Position numbers and translations under genes: made by a program
Assembly: GCA_014529385.2 (NCBI GenBank)
Contig: CM043952.1
Location: 65,436,370 to 65,500,369 of the forward strand
DNA from: Adiantum capillus-veneris
Taxonomy: Eukaryota; Streptophyta; Polypodiopsida; Polypodiales; Pteridaceae
Length of the DNA: 64,000 nt
Direction: 5' to 3'
Notes under the pieces: generated by a model
Told to the model about the DNA's origin: nothing
The model's database searches: none
The model's input: the letters and a program-made list of their open reading frames with translations, nothing else
In this document: positions 21,840-34,037 of the stretch, one piece after another
How positions within the stretch are numbered: position 1 is the first letter of the stretch
How the letters are laid out: every line of letters starts with the position of its first letter

Positions 21840-22848
21840 GTCTCTAAATAAAGACGATGAATGCTAAATATGCCGCAATCCATGAAAACTGCCTCCTGGT
21901 GACCTGCTGGCTTTTGGGGGTCGTACGAGGCGGGGGCAGGATTTTGAGCTCTGCATAGATCGTACGAGGCGAGTGCAGCTTTTGAGAGAAATTGTGTGCG
22001 CTCCAACCACGATGGCAAGCCTGTTGAGGTGTCAACGAGCCCCCTCCTGCCACGCTGGAGGGAGCGCTCGAAATCTATCCTCAGCCCTTTTAAAACCTTG
22101 ATTGCTTTTTTCTTTCCTCATGTGCTCTTTTCAAGGGCCAATGGTATGATGCCAAGTGTTTTAATCTCCGTACGGTCCGACTCTTGTGGTTTTTGGAGCC
22201 AAATTCTTTTGGATCAACAATATACAATGGATGCCTCGGATTCATGTTGGGTTTCTGAAGTCATGTTGCTTGCATAGTCAGTCCTGATTAGAGGCTCTTT
22301 TGGTTTGCGTGTGTCTTTCCATGGCGGTACTATTGAGGTGATTATCGGTCTTTCCTCGTCTCACCCGGACTTAGATAGTGCTATGCAAATCAACAGTAAG
22401 GCATCTTCCACGATGATGGAGCCACCTCTTGTTTGTATGCTAGCTGGTTGAAATTGGCTATGAAAGCTAAGCACTCTTGCTTGTTCACTTTTTAGAGCTA
22501 CTATTCTTACATGCTATGAGAGTTTCTCTGCTAAGCTTAACCGGCACACATGTCATTGTTTCTAGAACTATCTCACGGGGCATTTGAAGAATGAAATAAT
22601 GTAAATCTAGGCTTTGCTTTTGATCAGAATTCGTTCTGGAAAATTTGGGAGTGGAAGATTTGTTTGCCCACACAAGCATTGGAGATAAATGCAGAACAAC
22701 TCATACTCCTCTTACAAGATTGTTGGCCATGTTTTTTGATTGAGTAATAATGATAGTGTTTTGTATATATGGATGTGGATCTCTGCCTGAAGAAGGCCGT
22801 TTTACAATAACTATTAAGGCTCTTGAATGATCTTTATTGAATTCAATA
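21836..22848. other. No identifiable gene
   Basis: Short frames on both strands and no recognised protein motif. A gatcgtacgaggcg/gtcgtacgaggcg pair near 21920-21970 is a local repeat. Confidence 0.4.
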
Positions 22849-22849
22849 T

Positions 22850-22878
22850 GTGTGTGTGTGTGTGTGTGCACGCGCGCA
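22850..22878. repeat. (GT)n/(GC)n microsatellite
   Basis: About 11 GT units followed by cacgcgcgc. Confidence 0.9.
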
Positions 22879-23026
22879 TGTTTGATGAAATGCACCATGT
22901 TAATATTCTTCATGTTGGACAAAACACTTCTATATCGATACTATATATAATTGAGCTTAAAATTTTGAAGGAAAGAGAGGGCATCCATGTGTCACTCTCT
23001 CCTTCATTTCAAGAACTTACTTTAAG

Positions 23027-23105
23027 AAACATTTGGTTTGAAATATAAAAGTGAAGGGTAAGTCAAAATCATTTGGTTTGAAATGTAAAAGTGAAGGGTA
23101 AGTAG
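23027..23105. repeat. Short tandem duplication
   Basis: The unit catttggtttgaaat with taaaagtgaagggtaagt occurs twice in a row with one substitution. Confidence 0.85.
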
Positions 23106-23321
23106 CAAGTACACAATGGTAGAAAATGAAAAGACTTAGTTTTGATTTCTTCTCTCAAAAGGTCACAATACTTAGTACTATATATATTTTTATATTTTTA
23201 AAAATCTTTAGCAAGGCCATGGAGTTTCACTCCAGGCTTCAATTTTGAAGGGTGATTACTTTTGTTTTTGTAAAAACAAGCAACGAGTTGTGTCACACGT
23301 CGATAAGTTGGTTAATCTCGA

Positions 23322-23380
23322 ATGTGCGTGTATGTGTGCGTATGTACGTGCGTGTGTGTGTATGTGTGTGTGTGTGTGTG

Positions 23381-23436
<56 letters not shown>

Positions 23437-23514
23437 GGCACATCGCACGTCTGAGAGAGAGAGAGAGAGAGAGATTAGGTTTCATTTTCTACGGCACTAT
23501 CGTGTGTGTCGCAG

Positions 23515-23588
<74 letters not shown>

Positions 23589-23609
23589 TGTCTTCATTAT
23601 TTGTTGTAG

Positions 23610-23661
<52 letters not shown>

Positions 23662-23673
23662 GGGGGGGGGGGG
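23322..23673. repeat. Three successive (GT)n-(GA)n compound microsatellites
   Basis: GT tracts at about 23322-23403, 23518-23562 and 23612-23643 each run directly into a GA tract (23404-23433, 23562-23588, 23643-23660). A further GA run lies at 23453-23476, and the last compound ends in a G run (23660-23673). Confidence 0.95.
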
Positions 23674-23818
23674 CAATCCCATTTAGTCCTACTGAGGAGT
23701 GTGTATGTCTATTTCTGTTCGAAAGAGAGAGAGAGAGTGCCATTGATTGGACTTGGCGCTTGACAGGGAATGCTCCCCCCCCCCCCTCTTAAACTTGATC
23801 ATGAACACAACCCGCCAT

Positions 23819-24088
23819 TTACTTCATGTATAACTTCTCAAATGTTGCTGCAATAGGCCTCATATAGTCTCCTCTATCAACACCCCCGATTGCCAACAGG
23901 TGATCCGCCACGAGCCGCACACTCTTATACAACCTCAATCCTCTGCTGGTCGGGACGCCAAGACTCTGGATCCAATACATGTCCCACTCGCCACAAGCAC
24001 TTGCTGAGCCACCTACTCCAAAAACGTTGCCTCTCCGCCACCTTGATCTCGACGAGCTCCATTTTTGCCTAGTTGCAACCCTCCACAC

Positions 24089-24122
<34 letters not shown>

Positions 24123-24289
24123 CCACATTCGTCTCCACACTTTCTTCGTCTTTTTTCGGCCAAACGGATGGTACAATGTTGCTTTCCCAAGTTTTCACAT
24201 CTCGAACTCCTGACATAGAAGAAAAAAGGGGTTCTGCAAAGGGAACAAGTGGCATTGCTTGCCGCAATAGTGCTCACGGAAACGGTCAA
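23819..24289 (-). other. Weak open frame, possible exon remnant
   Basis: A 156-codon minus-strand frame contains a non-repetitive C-terminal part (GLRLYKSVRLVADHLLAIGG then DYMRPIAATFEKLYMK) that could be coding, but its middle is translated from a (GA)n tract. No family recognised. Confidence 0.15.
24092..24120. repeat. (GA)n microsatellite
   Basis: About 14 GA units. Confidence 0.95.
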
Positions 24290-24390
24290 CCCTTGAGACC
24301 GACTAATCTCGACTCTCAGCTATTAAGTTTAGGCAAACCTTATCCAGTCCAAACATTGTTAGCAACAAGTCATATGTTGCATAGCAAGTT

Positions 24391-24393
<3 letters not shown>

Positions 24394-24439
<46 letters not shown>
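24394..24439. repeat. (GA)n microsatellite
   Basis: About 22 GA units. Confidence 0.95.
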
Positions 24440-24443
<4 letters not shown>

Positions 24444-24563
24444 AGAAAAAGATCACAACAGACCTAAAAATATTAGCTGATGAACGTTGATTCTTGAACT
24501 CAAGGGCTTGCATGCTCACATACTTATACAAGGAGAGGGGGACACAGTGACCTCAAAGGTTAA

Positions 24564-24566
<3 letters not shown>

Positions 24567-24624
<58 letters not shown>
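24567..24624. repeat. (GA)n microsatellite
   Basis: About 29 GA units. Confidence 0.97.
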
Positions 24625-24626
<2 letters not shown>

Positions 24627-25036
24627 ATCCCTTAAAGGTGAGATTGACCTATGGAACCGAGTACAACATGGAACATGCTCGAAGACTATGGATATAAGAG
24701 TGGCCACTGACAAGTTGAATCCATGACGTGGCTAGGAGAGAAAGGTATGTAGGCCATGGTATGGGCTAAAATGTGGGTAAAGCAAGTTTGATGTGATCAA
24801 AAGCTGAGCACTCATGTAGGGTATGATGATCGCACTCTCAAATTGTTAAGGGATATAATTCGCGTACAAAAAGATACTCTCCTCCGTGTAGTGCCTCAAT
24901 GCTCTGTCTCACATTTAAGGGAGTGGGAGCTAAGCCAATTGGCTGCTATGGTATAAAATATGGGTAAGAGCAACCATGTGAATGGTTGAATACAGTCTTC
25001 TCTCTCAAAGAAGAACATGCATGTGTATATGTTTGT

Positions 25037-25048
25037 TTGTGTGTGTGT

Positions 25049-25100
<52 letters not shown>
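25037..25100. repeat. (GT)n microsatellite
   Basis: About 32 GT units with one GA interruption. Confidence 0.97.
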
Positions 25101-25103
<3 letters not shown>

Positions 25104-25959
25104 GCAGCACGCCCTTTCTTTTAGCATGATGCCCAAAACTCTTGCAAAGAGAAATGATTGAGTGAACTTTTTTTACTTTCATTGCACTCACATTCTAAGG
25201 TGCCAATGGTGCCCAAATATACATAAAAAACAATATGCGACTTATATCACTAACATGCTTATGGTCAATTGCAAGAGACCTCAACATCTATGTGACGAGT
25301 CTTGGTAGATGCAAGTGTACATGCTCGCTAGATTGAGTGAAATCCAACCTGTAAATTTTGAAATTTACCCACATATAGAGACAAAGTTGTTATAGCTATG
25401 CAATCACCCCCAGGTCACACACCCATCATGAATACTGCCTTTGAGAAGCAAACAACACACTACTCACCAAATCAGTTGTGCATACCAATGGCAAAGTTTC
25501 TTCTACTACTATGTGGTGTAATATTGGCATGTTGGGTCATGGCTGGTACATGCATCCTAAGTGCCAACAAATAGCAGTTGATGACTTAGTTGACTCTGAT
25601 GCCCCAAATGCAAGACCCAAACTACACGAGAGAAGCATGGGAGAGTTGCTATCATGACCAATGCCTTGATTGGCAAGGATGGTGAGAGGGGATGCTAACG
25701 CATCTAAAGAATTCGTAGTTCAATGCAAACACTATATCCAAAGAAGGATACCATCTCTTTATTAGTCTATTTAGAGGGCCACTACCACTCATCAGGGTCC
25801 CATATCAATTGTGTGAGGGGGACGTCTCTAGCCTAATCGCAAATTCGTTGCCTCCTTAGAGAGAAACATAGGATGTTAAGACAAGGCATCATGCGAAGGG
25901 AGCCCATTACTTAATTCATTCCCAAGAGACCTCAAATTGACCTGATAATTCTTGAACTC

Positions 25960-25960
<1 letters not shown>
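25101..25960. other. No identifiable gene
   Basis: No domain, long frame or element terminus recognised. Confidence 0.5.
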
Positions 25961-26007
<47 letters not shown>

Positions 26008-26029
26008 TAGAGAGAGGGGGGGGGGGGGG
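25961..26029. repeat. (CA)n with short GA and poly-G tail
   Basis: About 22 CA units (25961-26004), gatagagaga, then a run of 14 G (26016-26029). Confidence 0.95.
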
Positions 26030-26052
26030 ACTTGCCATGATTAGGAGGAGTA

Positions 26053-26621
26053 TGTTAGAGCTTGGCATGACCAACTAGAAGGAGATTTGTCCTTGGTCAA
26101 TCCACAAGAATGTGGAGAGTAACAACACTTCATTTGTTATAGAATTGATATTTTATTATTTATTGTAGCTGACAGATGGAAAAGACTAGACCCAGCTTGG
26201 CCTATGCGAATGGATATGTATATCATGTACATTTTATCATTTAAGTGCTCTTTTATGAGCTTTGGCCATTTATGACCGGCCGGCCAGTTTGTAACCAATT
26301 TGACCATTCAAGAAATCTATATAACAAATACGTGCAAGAGGGAAATGGTCACTCTTGCACGGGGGGGAGATTGCACCCAGTGTCTGTGTACTTCTTCTTT
26401 CCTCTCCCCTCTTCTCTCTCGTTGTGCCGGCGTAGCACTCCGCTCTAGGAGGTGTGCCTACACGTGCTCTCTCGTTCTATCACGCTCTCTTCCTCTCTCT
26501 GCTCGTGTACAACTTGGATTATGCTTTGTGTGATTCAAGGCATGCAGATTTGTTCGTTTCATGGCTTGGAGTATATTGTTTTTGCTATTTTGCAGGGTTT
26601 GCGACATTTTCGTCTATAGCA
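26053..26621 (+). mobile_element. Isolated LTR-like unit (5' LTR of a plus-strand element)
   Basis: A 569-bp unit starting TGTTAGAGCTTGG and ending TATAGCA, followed after one base by a perfect initiator-Met primer site. It has a pyrimidine-rich R/U5-like half. No coding body or second LTR follows: 26640-27750 shows no retroelement protein. It may be the left end of a deleted element. The left boundary is inferred from the TG start only. Confidence 0.55.
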
Positions 26622-26622
26622 G

Positions 26623-26634
26623 TGGTATCAGAGC
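26623..26634 (+). other. Primer binding site, initiator tRNA-Met
   Basis: tggtatcagagc is complementary to the 3' end of initiator tRNA-Met, the usual plant copia primer, and sits one base after the LTR end. Confidence 0.8.
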
Positions 26635-26639
26635 TTAGG

Positions 26640-27870
<1,231 letters not shown>

Positions 27871-27940
27871 GGCCGTCAACCTCTCTCTCTCTCTATTTTC
27901 AGTCGACGTCTCTCCTTTTTCTCTCAGCGTATGGTCTCCA

Positions 27941-28272
27941 CAGACCCACCAACCACCCCCATGCAGCGGCGACCTATTTCTCTCTCACTCACTCACTCTC
28001 TCTCATGCTGTGGCGAACCTCCCTCTCTCTCTCCTTGCAGTCCGGTAGGCTTCTACCCACTCTCTCCCTCTGTCTCTTGCATGGAGCACGAAAGCAGCAT
28101 GATTCACAGACCCACCAACCACCCCCATGCAGCGGCGACCTATTTCTCTCTCACTCACTCACTCTCTCTCATGCTGTGGCGAACCTCCCTCTCTCTCTCC
28201 TTGCAGTCCGGTAGGCTTCTACCCACTCTCTCCCTCTGTCTCTTGCATGGAGCACGAAAGCAGCATGATTCA
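27941..28272. repeat. 166-bp tandem duplication
   Basis: cagacccaccaaccaccccc starts at 27941 and again at 28107. The copies are almost identical through agcacgaaagcagcatgatt, so the duplication is recent. Confidence 0.95.
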
Positions 28273-28477
28273 AATTTTCAGAAACATCTCCCAGTCCCTT
28301 CTCGTATGATGGCGGCCATCCAATCCTCCAGAAACTATCAAACTCCTACAGGAGAGCTCCTCGATCGTGACCTGCACATGCTGCTTTCTCTGTAGCATTG
28401 GTTACTTACCCCCTCATCCAGTGGCGCTGATCTCTCTTCATCTGATATGGCAGCCTCCCCCTCATGCAACTGGCGAC

Positions 28478-29870
28478 CATTGACAACGCTCTTGACCATT
28501 GACGAAGCCCTTGCAGACTGCTACAGGGCCTTTTTTCACATTTTTTTTTAATTTACTTTAGTCTTGCCATTTTATTTTGTATCCAGACATCGGATTCGAT
28601 TCACACGGATTATCTCAGTTTAGCATCATATGTAAATTTGGCCTTTTGAAGCCGAGTAATATAGCATTTCATTTCATTTTCGCTTTCCCCCCTCCCAGTC
28701 CGGCTATTTACAGAAGCACACATTGACGAAGCTCTGCACTGTCCTCTGCAATACTTTATCAGGCGAACTCGATGCAAAGCATCCTTGATTCAGTAGCGTT
28801 ACACATTAACGAACCTCTACAGCGTCCTCTCAAATACTTTATCGGGCGAACCCGATGCAGAGCATCATCGATTCACGATGCTACTGATGATGATTTGAAA
28901 AAAATAAAATTAAAAAAATCAGTCTTTAAATATTGTATCTACTTCATTTTATTTTGTACCCAGGCATTAGCTTAGATCTAAAAGGATTTTATGAGTTTAC
29001 TCCAGATTCCCATAGGCCTTTTGCCGACGTTTCATACAACATATCATTTTATTCCGCTATCTCTCTTCTCCCTCCCACTACGATTCCTTATAGCGACGGA
29101 CATTGAGGAAGCTCTTGAATGACCACAGGAAATACTTTCTCCGGATGCCATACATCCACGGGCATAAACGATGATGAAGATGATTTCATTTGATTTCAGT
29201 CTGGCGCTTTTCAACTTTTAGTTTTGATTTTTTCACTTTCGTTCATTGTACTTCTATACCCAAGCATTGGTTTAGATCCACAAAAATTGTATCAACTTGC
29301 ATCACAAGTAATTTTACCTTTTGAAGACATGTAGGTACCCTTTGATCTCACCTTGCTCTCCCTTTCTCCCTCTTCCTGCTCTCCCCGTACCACTACTGCA
29401 GAAATGGACATTGAAGACGCTCTTTAATGAGTGATGTACTACTTTCTGCGACAACCCCATTGTCGAGCATTCTCAAGCGTTGACCATGATGATGACCCTT
29501 TTAGTCGGATGTTTTTAAGCTCTTAGTTTTTACATCATTCGCTTTACTTCATTTTAATTTTGCACCCATATATTGTATTAGATACACCCGGATTCTTTCC
29601 GTTTGATCTCATTCTTCTAAATGTCTAATCTCTACTCACACAGTCAAACATCTCCCTCTGTGAATGTCTCTCCTCGTGTTGGCCCACTCTAGCATAAACA
29701 ACCTGAGGACTCTCATAACTCTAATGAGTGGTCTCACTCACTGAATAGAAAATGCAAGTGGCTTCATATCTCATAGTATACTAGACGATGTCATACTGTG
29801 ATATAGCTTTATCTTGGTACCTGTATCCTGGCCTCTGCTCGTATCCCTGTCCCTTTACTCCCCGCCACCC
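28478..29870. repeat. Diverged tandem repeat of about 0.3 kb, four units
   Basis: The motif cattttattttgta(t/c)ccaggcatt with ttagat and a following ggatt recurs at 28568, 28945, 29244 and 29550. Each unit also contains a pyrimidine-rich block followed by gacattgacgaagctct-like wording and aatactttctc. Units are heavily diverged. No coding frame spans them. Confidence 0.7.
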
Positions 29871-30118
29871 TCAATTACATTGCCAATACACCCCATCAAA
29901 AACTACAATCTGGCTAGATAATAATATATCCACAAATCTAACTAAAGCACTGTGAGGAACATTAACGAATGAGACGAATTTTTGATGGGTAACAACACAA
30001 ATTTACGTAGCAAGTGTTTCGATCACAATGGATTATATCACACTATGGCACCGAGCAAACCACATCACAAAAATCTATGTCTTGATTCCACCTGATCCTT
30101 CCCATAGAAAAATTTCCT

Positions 30119-30119
<1 letters not shown>

Positions 30120-30201
<82 letters not shown>
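30120..30201. repeat. (TC)n microsatellite
   Basis: 41 uninterrupted units. Confidence 0.98.
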
Positions 30202-30205
<4 letters not shown>

Positions 30206-30670
30206 ATTGTAACATTTCGAGCATATACTATTAAATACTTATCTTACTTGAAGAAGATGATACACATCAGCTACCGACATGTGTTCATCATGAATGTCGA
30301 TTGCAATGTCCAATTTTGGGTTATCACTCATGTGAAACAATGTAGTGTCTTGACATGCGAATGCCTAGTAATGAGAAATGGACTTAAGTATTATAACTTG
30401 CTTACCTTCTTCTCTTGAAGATATAGACCAACACTGATGTCCATTAATGATTGCAAATCCTTGTAAGGAATCCATGAATATACATTGCAAGGTGATAACC
30501 TGAAATGCTCAACAACGGCTTTTGTTTGCTGGTGTGGTACACAAACTCAACTAGCATGTCCTTTTTTTAAGATTGTACATTGTCTGTGAATGGTTCGAAG
30601 ATTCTCTAAACATAGTGATCATGAATTACAAGACATGAAAGTAATGAAAACATAGGGGAAAAAATGATGA
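30202..30670. other. No identifiable gene
   Basis: AT-rich sequence without motifs. Confidence 0.5.
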
Positions 30671-31215
30671 AAGTAACCTAATTATTTTCCATTGGTAGTT
30701 AAATATATGTGGCCTGCATGAATAAGGTTAAATCACAGAGTGCATAAACAATAAGGGTAAAACCATGAAGCATCATTGAGTAGTAAACATGTGTTAAAAT
30801 CTTCTACACATGTCCAAAATATGAGGAACATGTGCAACTGTAAGTATTTGCATAAAAAAAGACTTTTTAGTAGCAATAAAGGAGACAATGTCAATTTTGA
30901 GTAGACTTATTAAGAATATAATACATAATACATATATCTATGGATGAAGTAACCTTGTTATTTTTCATTGGTAGCTAAATATATGCGGCTTGCATGAATA
31001 AGGTTAAACCACAGAGTACATGAACAATAATGGTAAGAACATGAAGCATAATTGAGTAGTAAACATGTGTTAAAATCTCCTACATAGGTCCAAAATATGA
31101 AGAACATGTGCAATTGTAAGCATTTGCATAAGAACAAAGATTTTACTTCAAAAAAATTAAATAGGAATTAAGGAGACAATGTCAATATTGAGTAGACTTT
31201 CAAGAATATAAGTCA
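30671..31215. repeat. 276-bp tandem duplication
   Basis: aagtaacct...attggtag(t/c)taaatatatg starts at 30671 and 30947. Both copies share agtagtaaacatgtgttaaa and ggagacaatgtcaat, with about 10% differences and small indels. Confidence 0.9.
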
Positions 31216-31404
31216 ATATCGTATGAAAAGTGGAAGTAAAGTTCTTCGTAAAGTTGAAGAATATGTACAAAGTCTACCTACACAGTTCTCTCAGTAAGTC
31301 AACTCCATTAGGACCAAAAACGGCTAAAAAAGGATTCTTTGTTGATCTAAGGATTAAAGAGTAGTCAAATAGTTATTTGACACGTATACAAAAGTATAGC
31401 ACTC

Positions 31405-31631
31405 TATTGGAATTAGGGTTGCAGAGAAACGCACACAGCTTGGAGAAGACGAAGGAAGCTCAAGGCACACAATAGAGAGTGTGTTAATTAGTGTGCAATG
31501 GAAAGATAGATAGCCCTAGAGTGATGGGCGTATATACAATGCTCGGAGGAAAAAACCTCCTAAAGAGGGAAAAAATGCCCCGGTGGTCCCAGTGTGTTCA
31601 CACACATGATTACCACATGTATATGGTAACA
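31405..31631 (-). repeat. Element A 3' LTR
   Basis: Begins tattggaattagggttgc in plus-strand view (TG changed to TA) and ends ggtaaca. It matches the right LTR over its full 227 bp. Confidence 0.93.
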
Positions 31632-31707
31632 AATCCCCCCCTGGAGTGATGCGGTGAACGAGAGCTAGCACATGAGTAAAGGGAAGTGCCATGCCCTAAG
31701 GACATGA

Positions 31708-32861
31708 TCAGTCCACAAAGGGAAGTAATCCCAAAGCTTTGCGGAAAGCTTCAAGCTTCTCATGAGACAATGCCTTTGTGAAAAGATCTACAACGTTGTC
31801 CTGTGTTGGCACATAAGCCAAGCTGATCTCTCCTGCTGAGAGCCTCTCCCTGACATAGTGGTAATGCACCTCAATGTGCTTTGTGCGAGCATGAAAAGCT
31901 GGGTTCCTCGCAACTGCTAATGCGCTCTGACTGTCAGTGTAGATAGTGTTGGCAGTGTCCTGTCCCAACAACACCCAAATCAACCATAAGGCGTCTGAGC
32001 CATACACACTCAGTCGTAGCTGTGAAGACTGCCCTGTACTTAGCCTCACAACTTGAAGTGGACATAGTAGGTTGCTTCTTGCTCAACCATGATATACATG
32101 AACTGCCAAGCATGAAACAAAAACCACTTGTGGACACTCTTGTGTCAAAACAACCAGCCCAATCTGAGTCCAAAAAAGCATGTAAGTCTGGCGGCAATGA
32201 TCACCCTTGGGATAAAACAAGCCAAGATGTAAAGTGCCACTAAGGTAGCGGAAAATCCTCTTGACAACCTGCCAATGCTTAGGCCCTAGGCTATGCATAA
32301 ATCTGCTGACTTGTGAGACTGCAAACTGAATATCTGGCCTCGTGTTGCATACATAAATGAGGCATCCAACAACAGTTTGGTAAAGAGTGGCATCAGTAGG
32401 ATCGCCAGCATCATGTAGACTCAACTTCAAACCTACTCACATAGCAATGTCTCTATGTAACTTTTCTGACACAAGGCAATACCACCATCACACTACTTAA
32501 ATTGTATACCCAAGTAATGATGCAACATCCCCAAATCTTTCATCTTGAAAGTAGCATTCAAATCAGCCTTAAATTCAGCAATATGTCTCTCATTTGGTCC
32601 AGTGATCAACAAATCATCAACATAAAGAACCACAATGAGAAGTACATCACCCTTACGCCTTACATACAATGTGCTTTCTGTTGGACTGTTACGAAAGCCT
32701 TGTTTGACCAAATGAGTGTCAGTTTTCTCATACCAAGCACGAGGAGATTGCTTCAACCCATACAAAGCCTTGTTACATTTGCACACTTTTTCCTCTTGTC
32801 CTTTTATGACAAAACCGCGAGGCTGTGTTACATAAACTTCCTCAAATATGTCACCATTCAA
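31708..32861 (-). pseudogene. Element A: RNase H and RT C-terminal half, first duplicate
   Basis: Overlapping shifted frames give RNase H (DSDWAGCFDTRVSTSGF, SSCEAKYRA, YTDSQSALAVARN, KHIEVHYHYVRERL), the VSRFMHSLGPKHW block, and RT with YGLKQSPRAWYEK and VVLYVDDLLITG. Tyr-Val-Asp-Asp is intact. Frameshifts near 32083-32197 and around 32430-32490 (a roughly 43-bp deletion relative to the second copy) break the protein. Confidence 0.85.
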
Positions 32862-33525
32862 GAAAGCAGTAACAATGTATGATTGATGTACATCCCAACC
32901 AAAATGAGCACGAGGATATTGCTACATAAATGAGGCAGCCAACAGTAGTTTGGTAAAGAGTGACATCAGCAGGATCGCCAGCATCATGTAGACTCAACTT
33001 CAAACCTGTTTCCATGGGAGTGGCAATAAGTTTGCAATCCTCAAGTCCAAACTTACATAGCAACGTCTCTATGTAACTTTTCTGACACAAGGCAATACCA
33101 CCATCACACTGCTTAAACTGTATGCCCAAATAATGATGCAACATCCCCAAATCTTTCATCTTGAAAGTAGCATTCAAATCAGCCTTAAATTCAACAATAT
33201 GTCTCTCATTTGGTCCAGTGATCAGCAAATCATCAACATAAAGAACCACAATGAGAAGTACATCACCCTCACGCTTTACATACAATGTGCTTTCTGTTGG
33301 ACTGTTACGAAAGCCTTGTTTGACCAAATGAGTGTCAGCTTTCTCATACCAAGCACGAGGAGATTGCTTCAACCCATACAAAGCCTTGTCACATTTGCAC
33401 ACTTTGTCCTCTTGTCCTTTTATGACAAAACCGCGAGGCTGTGTTACATAAACTTCCTCAAATATGTCACCATTCAAGAAAGCGGTAACAATGTCTGATT
33501 GATGTACATCCCAACCAAAATGAGC
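32349..33525 (-). repeat. Tandem duplication (~0.6 kb) within element A RT
   Basis: aaatgaggcatccaacaacag at 32355 recurs near 32928, and the two units run in parallel to catcccaaccaaaatgagc (32886 and 33508). The offset is 573 bp, rising to 616 bp after a 43-bp deletion in the first unit. The YVDD catalytic block is therefore present twice in tandem. Confidence 0.92.
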
Positions 33526-33711
33526 TGTTGATGCACATAGAAAGCGCACAGTAGACAAGTGGGAGCAAAAGTCTCTTCATAATATATGCCTTTTGGTTGT
33601 GCATAACCCTTTGCAACAAGGTGAGCCTTATGGCGATCAATCTCACCATCCGGCTTGCGTTTCAACTTGTAAACACCCTTTCTTTGAGAAGCAATAAAAG
33701 CATGTTCAACT
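32851..33711 (-). pseudogene. Element A: RT, second duplicate and N-terminal part
   Basis: The 235-codon frame 32851-33558 covers RT from [20 protein letters not shown] through YGLKQSPRAWYEKAD and LYVDDLLITG to CKLIATPMETGLKLSLHDAG. Upstream, to 33711, another frame reads [22 protein letters not shown] and ETFAPT. A frameshift near 33540 separates them. The segment ends at the insertion point of element B. Confidence 0.85.
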
Positions 33712-33990
33712 TGTTGAAGATGATGAAACAGGAAACAGAAGGAAGACAGCAACTCAGAGTAGGAAGAAGATGGAGAAGGAGAAGACACAGAGCTTGTGTA
33801 CGAGATCTCTGTAGTCTCTCTCTCTGTATTGGAATAATAATGTATATACAAACTCAGAGCTACAAAGCTTATATGAAACCCTAAGAGATAAGGTGTCCTT
33901 TCACACCGGATGTCCAAGGGGAAAAACCCAGTGGGAGAAAAGTGCCCCTGGTGAAGCCCGTATACACACTAACACTACTACATGTCTACA
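33712..33990 (-). repeat. Element B 3' LTR
   Basis: Begins tgttgaagatgatgaaac and ends catgtctaca in plus-strand view. Confidence 0.96.
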
Positions 33991-34004
33991 AATCCCCCCT
34001 GTAG
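33991..34004 (-). other. Element B polypurine tract
   Basis: The minus strand reads ctacaggggggatt immediately inside the 3' LTR, the priming site for plus-strand DNA synthesis. Confidence 0.8.
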
Positions 34005-34037
34005 TGATAGTGTGAATCCGTACAAGGTAGCAGATCA

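Noticed and set aside
23252-23763. Cys/Val and Arg/Glu repeat proteins
   Set aside because: Direct products of (GT)n and (GA)n arrays in open frames.
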